Source of the DNA: Nymphaea colorata
Lineage: Eukaryota; Streptophyta; Magnoliopsida; Nymphaeales; Nymphaeaceae
Length of the DNA stretch: 64,000 bases
Direction of reading: 5' to 3'
Assembly (NCBI RefSeq): GCF_008831285.2
Contig: NC_045150.1
Coordinates: 10,864,001-10,928,000, forward strand
The notes beneath the pieces are model-generated. The model did no database searches. It saw only the letters and a list, made by a program, of their open reading frames with translations, and was not told the DNA's origin. Both the position numbers and the translations under genes were made by a program. Each line of letters starts with the position of its first letter. Position 1 is the stretch's first letter. Below, piece after piece: positions 57,148 through 64,000 of this stretch.

Positions 57148-58042
57148 ATTTTGGTAGATTAATTAATGTTTCTAATCTTGTTTAATTGTGTGCTGAATTC
57201 AAGGATTTTTCTTTTGGTATTCATAAATGAACCACCTAGTGTGTTTATAAACACTACTTTAATATAAATCATGCTTTAGTTCCAGACTTTCCTTTTTAAA
57301 ATTAATCTTTCCATTACCAAAATTTTGATGTTATAAGAGTTGTCCATTTTTATGATTAAGAAAACATTACTTAAGCAAGAAAAAATATTTGTTGCCCAGA
57401 AAATTATTCTCTTAGATCATATTTATAAGGTGAGATTGTAAAAGCAAATATTTTAATAATTAATTTTGATGGGTTTGTTTTTTCCCACTTACCCAAGTGG
57501 TCTTTTTTTTGCCAACTTCTATATATTTATATGTAAGAGAGAGAGAGAGATTGAGCGAGTGAGGAAATGATGGCTCTAGCTATTGATAGTCACCCAGCCA
57601 TCTAACCAATTCCATCCATCTAATACAGATATATGGTTGAGAGAAAAACATGGATAAAATGATGAAAACTAATATTAAATCACAAAAAGTCTATCACCAT
57701 TTTTTCATTGTTTTTTTCTTAACCATCTATCATCATAGAACGAACGGCTTTGCTTAAATGAAGATGACTCTAAAAAGTCAGAGTCACCATTCAATTTTCT
57801 TATATATAACATTTTCATAGAAACAATGCACTTTTTGTTTTTGAAACCCAAATAAAAGTGTGATTCACCTACCAAAAGCTAGTTACGTGCACAGTGCACA
57901 GCCCTTTAAAAAAAGTCAAGTGTACCTTCCCCCACTTGTATTGGGCCCTTGCCCACATTTGGGGGTACTTGGCATGAGCAAGAGCCTATGCAGAATGCGT
58001 TTGTGCAAAGATCTGTCAACATAACCAGATTTGCTCGCTTAC

Positions 58043-58365
58043 CTGCACAATCCTGGTGCTGGGTGGGGCACCTCCTCCAGGATAGTCAATAACTATTGAA
58101 GGATCTTGCCTGAAGATGTCATCCTTGGTATTGAGATTGACATCAACTGCAAAACAGGTCCCCAAAAGTATTTGAACCCACCGGTAGTGATAGATATGGA
58201 ACAAGAAGAAGAAGAAGATGAAGGACAATTCACAAGGTGAAATGGTGATGGCAAAGGTGATGCAGATATGGTAGCAGCTCAGTGGAGACCAGTAACACGG
58301 AACGGAGTGCGCCGACAGATGATGATACCTGTTAATTCCTCCGCCTGCGCTTCGTTGTTATGCAT
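58043..58365 (-). CDS. C2-domain-like member D, two-exon 5' fragment
   Basis: Exon 1 58,365-58,329 (ATG in a CAAACCATGCATAAC context; 12 codons plus one base; donor ACAG/GTATCA). Exon 2 58,146-58,043 (acceptor TTTTGCAG, donor GTGCAG/GTAAGC). Spliced length is exactly 47 codons in frame: E-E-L-T-V-D-V-N-L-N-T-K-D-D-I-F-R-Q-D-P-S, then V-I-D-Y-P-G-G-G-A-P-P-S-T-R-I. This is the best-preserved pair of exons in the cluster and the clearest C2-like reading (hydrophobic strand, D-D-I-F-x-x-D-P-x-V loop, S-T-R strand). Exons 3 and 4 are missing because the inverted repeat ends before the place where member C carries them. Likely a truncated duplicate. Confidence 0.42.
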
Positions 58366-58629
58366 GGTTTGCGATGAACAAGTTATGATCCCTGTTCAAT
58401 ATTTCCGAGCCTAAATCCCTTCTAGCCAGCTGTTGTCTATACAACCACAGCGGTTGTGTTGTGTTTTGTGCATGTATATATATACATGTAAAGCTAACCA
58501 TAAACTGCTTTGCATGTTTAATGCGTGAAGTCAATACCAAAAAAAACTTTGGGCACTTTCATGTCAAGGGGCCTTTGCTTTGATACTGTCAGGGAGGCCA
58601 CCTATCAAGTGAAATAAGAATGTCCATAC

Positions 58630-58630
<1 letters not shown>

Positions 58631-58666
<36 letters not shown>

Positions 58667-58690
58667 CATATATATATATATATATATATT
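58631..58690. repeat. (AT)n / ATAC microsatellite
   Basis: TATATATA run broken by TACATACATA. It corresponds in position to the AT run at 42,331-42,345 in the left arm, expanded here. Confidence 0.9.
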
Positions 58691-59006
58691 AGTGACATAT
58701 AAAATTGTCATTTCAATCATCTTAGTTAATATATATGCAACTCTTTCTCAGTAGTTATAGCATACCTGGTCATGCAAAAGGCCTATAAAGGGACAAGTCC
58801 CTAGTTGGATTCTCATGAGCATCATGCTGTCATGCCTTAAGTACTGGGATGCAGTAAGTAAAGTTGCAGGGTACACCCATACCATCGCTGGTATGGGCAC
58901 AGCTTAAGACCTTAGAGTTTGGGAGAATGAATGGTAAGGTGGCTTTGAACTTATTTTCCTGAGGTTGGTGGCTAAGTTTTTGCTCACCTGAACATATGCA
59001 TACTAC

Positions 59007-59045
<39 letters not shown>

Positions 59046-61079
59046 GGTGGTGCCAATATCGTTGTTTGAATCGCACTGCTCAAATATGCCAAAATCAATT
59101 TTTGCGACCGACAAGTTCACCGCCAGTTAGTTAATGTTGGTTTTTTTGTTTAAAGAATAATATTTTAAAGGTTATTTTCTTTTATTTCATATGCTTATGC
59201 ATTTATACCTTTTTCTGATTCACAAATTGGATGGATTTTACAATTGCTAAATTCTTATGAATCTTCATGACAGCCGAACGCCTCCGGAACAAAGAAAGAA
59301 AAAAAAAAGTCATAGAGACATACCAATTTAGTATCATAATTCCTGTTTAATTACACGAAGAGCAGATTGGGGGGCACGAATATGACAAAATTAATGTTAA
59401 AATATTTAAAATTAGAAAACTTCATTTTGATTGGTAAATGAAAAGAAGCCGTGTCCAAAGCAGGTATTATAAAACATAACATTGGCTTCAATCCGCCAAG
59501 AATGATGTAATTTAGTTGACGAATATTCGTCAAACCCAAGCCTCGGTTGGGTCTTTTACCTGAAAACCAAAAATTTATTATGATTTGTGTAGGCATTTTC
59601 TTTCTATGCCATGGTTTGCTAATTTTTTAATGTAATTTCTTGTTTTCTCATCACATGTCAACCAATCCATATCATATCTCAAAATCTTTCTACTTACATG
59701 CCGGCACTAGCGCTTAGTTTATTTTACCCACAAGTTCAGGTGATCTAACTTTTTAATATTGCAGTATGTTTCGAGGCCCATATCCACACGATAGAGATCT
59801 TGCTCTGTCAACTAGAATAATAATCTCTGCCTTGGCAGTGTTTTATATTGGAAAACTAATTAAGCTTCTGTTCCGTGTTTGTTGCTCCCAGGTGGAATGA
59901 ACAATATCAACAACTAAGAATCCAGAGATTATGACTTTAATCATAGAGTTAATCATTTGACTGGGAATGTCATGAATATGAAGCTAAGTAGTATATTTTT
60001 GAATCGATAGTCGGAATCAAATTGGATCATTGCACATTCCCGCAAAAGTAAAGGCTTTTGAAAAAATCCATAATCGCAGGCAGGTTCAGAGGTTGGAAAC
60101 CTTGTTTCTCTTGCATGAACCGTTTCTAAAGAATAAAGAAATAATATTCCAAAATTCAAAGATATACCTTAATTGGAAAAGGAAAAATAGTAACGTCATG
60201 CCAACGACAAGTTCAAGTGCATGGGTAGCATCTTTGTGTGACGTGAGTCGAGCGGAATATTGTGTATTCATGGCCTACATACGTTAGTGATCGGTCACAA
60301 GCTTGTCTAACACCTCGCCCTTGCTCAAGGTTTCCTCGTGCTTGAATTTTATTTTCTGTGTTCTGCAATTCATGACTACCACAAAAAAAATACTCTACTA
60401 ATGCCCAAAAAACATCATTCAAAATACGGGAATCTTTTGTAATTGATGGCAGAATCTATCAAGCTCATAATGGTTCAAGGGGGCATGTTACCCCTGGGCT
60501 AGAAAGTACAAACTTTCTAGCTATATATTTATCATGTATACTCTGTCCTGTTATTATTTAGTGGACACAACAAATAACTAGATATATCATTATACATTCA
60601 ATGCTACCAGATTAAAATGTGGAACACTGAGCAATATACTTGAGCACGGAAAGACACAACAAACTTTGAAAAGTTCAGATATCAAAAGATTTACAATGAA
60701 ATTTGAGCAACACTTGTTTGTAGAAAATTTGGATGTCGGATAATTTTAATTTCTCTAGATCCAAATCTGAACAATAATTTATGTGGACAAAATCTGGCAG
60801 GGTCTCGGTGTCCCAAAAAATTCTAACAACACATTGGTAGAATCCTGTTATCGAAATTGTGCTTGCAAAGTAACACGATACTTAAGTGGACTTACTGAGC
60901 TTCAATCGCTAAGCATGTTGCCCACGAGCATCCCACCTTCACTTGATGTGCACACTAACTCAATGACTTCACTTGTTCTCAAAGTGAGCACACAAGTACC
61001 TTCAGATTCACTTTCACTAACCTGAGACTCAATCCACACCAGAATGACCAGCACCCCTACTTGTTGTGAGAAGATGTCT

Positions 61080-62480
61080 GCACTAGCTGCCCCTTGGTGA
61101 ATATATGAGCAAGCTGATCTTCTAAAGCAATTTATAACTATATCTCAACTCTCAGCTTCTTTGCTCTGATATAGTAATGTTGCACTTCTATATGTTTTGT
61201 CCGAGCAAAGTAGATGAGATTCTCTCCAAGTCTAATATTACCTTCAGTATCTCAGTAGAGTCCCACTATATAATCTACATCTTGTTTAATGTCTTCCAGC
61301 TATGGCATTAGTCAAATACATTTTGGTGTTGCTTGAGATGCTGCTATATATTCTGTTTCTGTTGTGGACAATGAAACTATTGGTTGTCTTCTGATACACC
61401 ATGAAATTGCCTCACTTCAAAGACAAAACGTGTATTTAGTAGTCTATCTATGAGCCAACAAATCTCAAGCATCATCAGCATCACAATGACCGATGACTTG
61501 ACAAGCTGATCTGCTTCCATAAAGTATACCATAGTGAGCAGTTTATTTAACATACCTTAATATTCATCTCACTGCTTCTAAATGCAGCTTCGAGTCGCAT
61601 GAATCTACTCATAACACTAACTACATATGCAATGTTTGGTTTTGACAATGTTAAGTATATCAAGTTTCCAACCAATTGCTGGCACATAGTGACATCTTCT
61701 AGCTTGTCTTCATCAATTCTGGCATAGTACTTATCTCAATTGGTTTTGAGATAGGTTTGCAATCAAGCATATCATACTTGCAAAGTAAGTCATCAACATA
61801 TTTCATTTTTACTTAAAAATAGAACTTTAGATATGTAATCAATTTTTCATCCAAGGAAATGTCTTAACATTCCCCCAGCTCTTTCATTTCAAATCTCATT
61901 GTGAGGTGTTCACGAATGAGATTATCTTCCTTATCGTCTTCATTAATAATTAAATCATCAACATAAATTAACATAATATTAATCTTTGTACCTCTTGTCT
62001 TGATGAAGAGACTGAAATATGCTAAAGCGACTTGGAATCCCTTAAACACTAAAAATTCAGTTATGTTTCCATACCATGCTATAGATGCTTGCCTTCCTCA
62101 ATGTGCAGACATAGTTTGACTTATTTATAGATCTAAATCTTTCAAGCTGTTCCATATAGATTTCATAGTCAAACTCTTCATGCAAAAAGGCATTCTTCAG
62201 AACCATTTGCCTTAGCTTCCAATATTTGGTTGCAACGATAACTATCAACACATGTGCATATGTGATCTTATCAACAAGACTGAAAGTCTTTTAAAAGTCA
62301 ATACCATACTGATATGAAATTCCTTTCGTGATCAGACGAGCCATGTATCTATTAATTCAGTCATTTGTCTTTCTTTTTATTTTGTCAACCTACTTGGAGG
62401 TAATGGGCTTTACTCTTGCAGCTTTAGTACAAGCTCCTAGGTCTTGTTTTACATCAATACCTTCATCTTGTCTTTCATTG
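61080..62480 (-). pseudogene. Ty1/copia reverse transcriptase and RNase H, decayed
   Basis: Minus-strand order: K-W-V-D-K-I-K-R-K-T-N and the Y-Q-Y-G-I-D-F motif of the RT N-terminus (about 62,400-62,290), K-N-A-F-L-H-E-E-F and I-Y-M-E-Q (62,190-62,140), the catalytic Y-V-D-D-L-I-I (about 61,960), F-E-M-K-E-L-G-E (61,880), then RNase H with L-S-T-T-E-T-E-Y-I-A-A-S-Q (about 61,350) and T-K-H-I-E-V-Q-H-Y-Y-I-R (about 61,190). Frames change several times and stops are frequent, so it is a relic. The motif order is diagnostic of copia. Integrase and gag are not recognised upstream. Confidence 0.85.
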
Positions 62481-62499
62481 CAGCTGGCCATTTGTCAAC

Positions 62500-64000
62500 A
62501 TATTTGGATACATTTATCAACATATAGGATGGCATAATCTTCATCAACATACTTGGAATTTGGCTTTTGGACTCTTGTTAATCTTCTTAATGTTGTAGGT
62601 GTCTCTTTTTTCTTTTTCTTTCTCTTTACTTGGCATCTGCTGGTATATTATGTTTGGATGTGTTGTGGCAAGGCAGTACAATGGGCATCACAGCAAGAGA
62701 AAAACATGATCAACAGACCTTGGCATTTGCCCTCTCTCCAATATCTGACTGTTACAGTTGGTTGGAAATTGGACCTACATCTCAAGGTGCCGGTGAATGG
62801 TAGAACCCTTGAAGAAATGATGGAGAAATTCAAGAGAGGAGAAAGAAAATGTGAAAAAATGGAAAAAAAGAGATGAAAACAAAAAGTGATCGGATTTTAT
62901 ACTGTGTTAAATGAATTATGAAATCACACCAAAGAATTACTTATACATTAGAGTACCTTACTCTTTTCATAAGACAAAAATAGGTCCAGAAATGGGGACC
63001 CATTCGTCCTAAACAGCGGCCAACAAGTTTGAAGCAAAGCTAGTGATACGTTTTGGTGTATTGTCAGGTAGCTGAGTAAGTTAAGAGGTCGTTAGACAAG
63101 TGTTCCTCCAGATAGAACAGAGAAGACGTCTTGTCCACCACATCTCTGTCCTGTCCATCCTGTCATCGGTATTCTTTGTTTATTGTTTGATGGTTTTAGG
63201 AACAGAACACCATGTTCATTCTGTCCAGTGTTCATTTTCCTCCCTGTTTGTCCTGTCCGTCCTATCTATTATGCTGATGTTTGATTTGTGTTGTGCATTC
63301 TGTATGTTTTGTTCAGTGTTTGCATCATATATAGTCTGTTATGTCCATTGTTTGAGAACTAGAACACTATCATCACAAGACCCATCATTATTTGTACATC
63401 ATAGTTATCACATAACACTATCATAGTGAGATTTTCTGAGGCTACAATGCAACTGAATGCATACATTCCAGTAAAAAAAATCTCAAATCACAAAAACTTC
63501 TGTGATAGTGATGTGAAACTTTAATATTAATCTTCAATATTATGTGAATTTTGAAGATAGAATACAAAGGATAAACTTTTTCGACGAAAAAAAATGCCCT
63601 ACTAAACTACAAAATTTTTAATAAACAAGCAGCAGAACATAGCTTGTTGAGGCAGATAGCATCAAAACTCTCAAGACAATGCATGTCTAAACAAAGAAAA
63701 GATATTTTTCTTTATTTTCCACCATCAGAACTTGGCTTCTGATTAGACTGCCACTTCTAAGATCAGGAAGATGAGAGATGAACCGGAGACCTTCTTGAAC
63801 TCTGCTCCCTTCTTTGGTGCAGCACACCTTATCTTAACTGGCCTGTCACACGCAATGTGCCATCCGCGTATGGATGTCACATTCATATTATCAAATCCAA
63901 CAGACTCACAGTGAGAGAAAGAAAGTAGAAAGCTCAAACATTTTGAGGGTGTTGTGAGAAATTGCCATAAAAAATATACAAGTTCATCTTCTTTTTTAGT
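62500..64000. other. No recognisable gene
   Basis: AT-rich. A TCCTGTCCATCCTGTC-type pyrimidine-rich stretch (63,115-63,270) gives a long ORF at 63,100-63,426 without a domain. The ORF at 62,553-62,876 has a hydrophobic patch and a Lys/Glu-rich tail but no known family. Nothing else supported. Confidence 0.5.

Larger units (their letters stand above)
57152..61145. repeat. Right arm of the large inverted repeat
   Basis: Reverse complement of 39,947-44,338 in the same block order. Boundary near 57,152 is sharp: AGATTAATTAATGTTTC matches the left arm, and the next bases leftward do not. At the far end the match ends inside the copia RNase H at about 61,145, beyond which the right side continues into the rest of the copia gene and the left does not. 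Confidence 0.9.

Noticed and set aside
63115-63270. TCCTGTCC repeats as a telomere- or satellite-like array
   Set aside because: Period is irregular and the tract is short; no plant telomere motif (TTTAGGG) array is present.

Overview
This is nuclear DNA of a flowering plant. The evidence is AT-rich intergenic sequence, plant-type Ty3/Gypsy (Tat/Ogre-like) and Ty1/copia retrotransposons, hAT-type MITEs with 8-bp target duplications, long AT and GA microsatellites, a plant mobile domain (PMD), and two scaffold gaps of exactly 100 N. The species cannot be told from the sequence. Almost everything readable is mobile or duplicated DNA; no complete, convincingly intact host gene is present.

Layout. 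1-1926: truncated LTR of a second copy of the Ty3 family that fills 14.8-29.2 kb. 1.9-9.8 kb: two tandem units of a small gene family whose spliced product looks like a C2 domain (one dead, one nearly intact but probably frameshifted and cut by a gap). 10-14.8 kb: a hAT MITE and a decayed LTR-like stretch. 14,847-29,211 (minus strand): a composite Ty3/Gypsy element in the order LTR, PBS, PMD ORF, gag, protease, G-patch-like segment, RT, RNase H, second (archaeal-type) RNase H, integrase, PPT, LTR. It has many stops and frameshifts, an extra PPT-plus-LTR-tip scar outside the 5' LTR, and an imperfect 5-bp target duplication. 29.2-39.9 kb: MITEs, CACTA-like subterminal repeats, dispersed AATCCGAATC-type repeats, a 442-bp tandem duplication and a GC-rich insert with a Pro/Gln-rich ORF.

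39.9-61.1 kb: a large imperfect inverted repeat with arms of about 4 kb (39,947-44,338 and 57,152-61,145). Each arm carries a copy of the C2-like gene 5' end and starts in the tail of a copia element. The loop of about 13 kb holds the rest of one family member, a second copy (48,209-54,108) of the 1,927-7,860 duplication, a scaffold gap, a foldback hairpin, a 359-bp LTR, and a coding-length minisatellite. 61.1-62.5 kb: decayed copia RT and RNase H (minus strand). 62.5-64 kb: nothing recognisable.

The main biological themes are (1) a Tat/Ogre-like retrotransposon with a PMD ORF upstream of gag and (2) a local cluster of six related C2-like gene units, spread by tandem, direct and inverted duplication and mostly decayed. 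All similarity calls are by eye from family motifs; no database search was possible.
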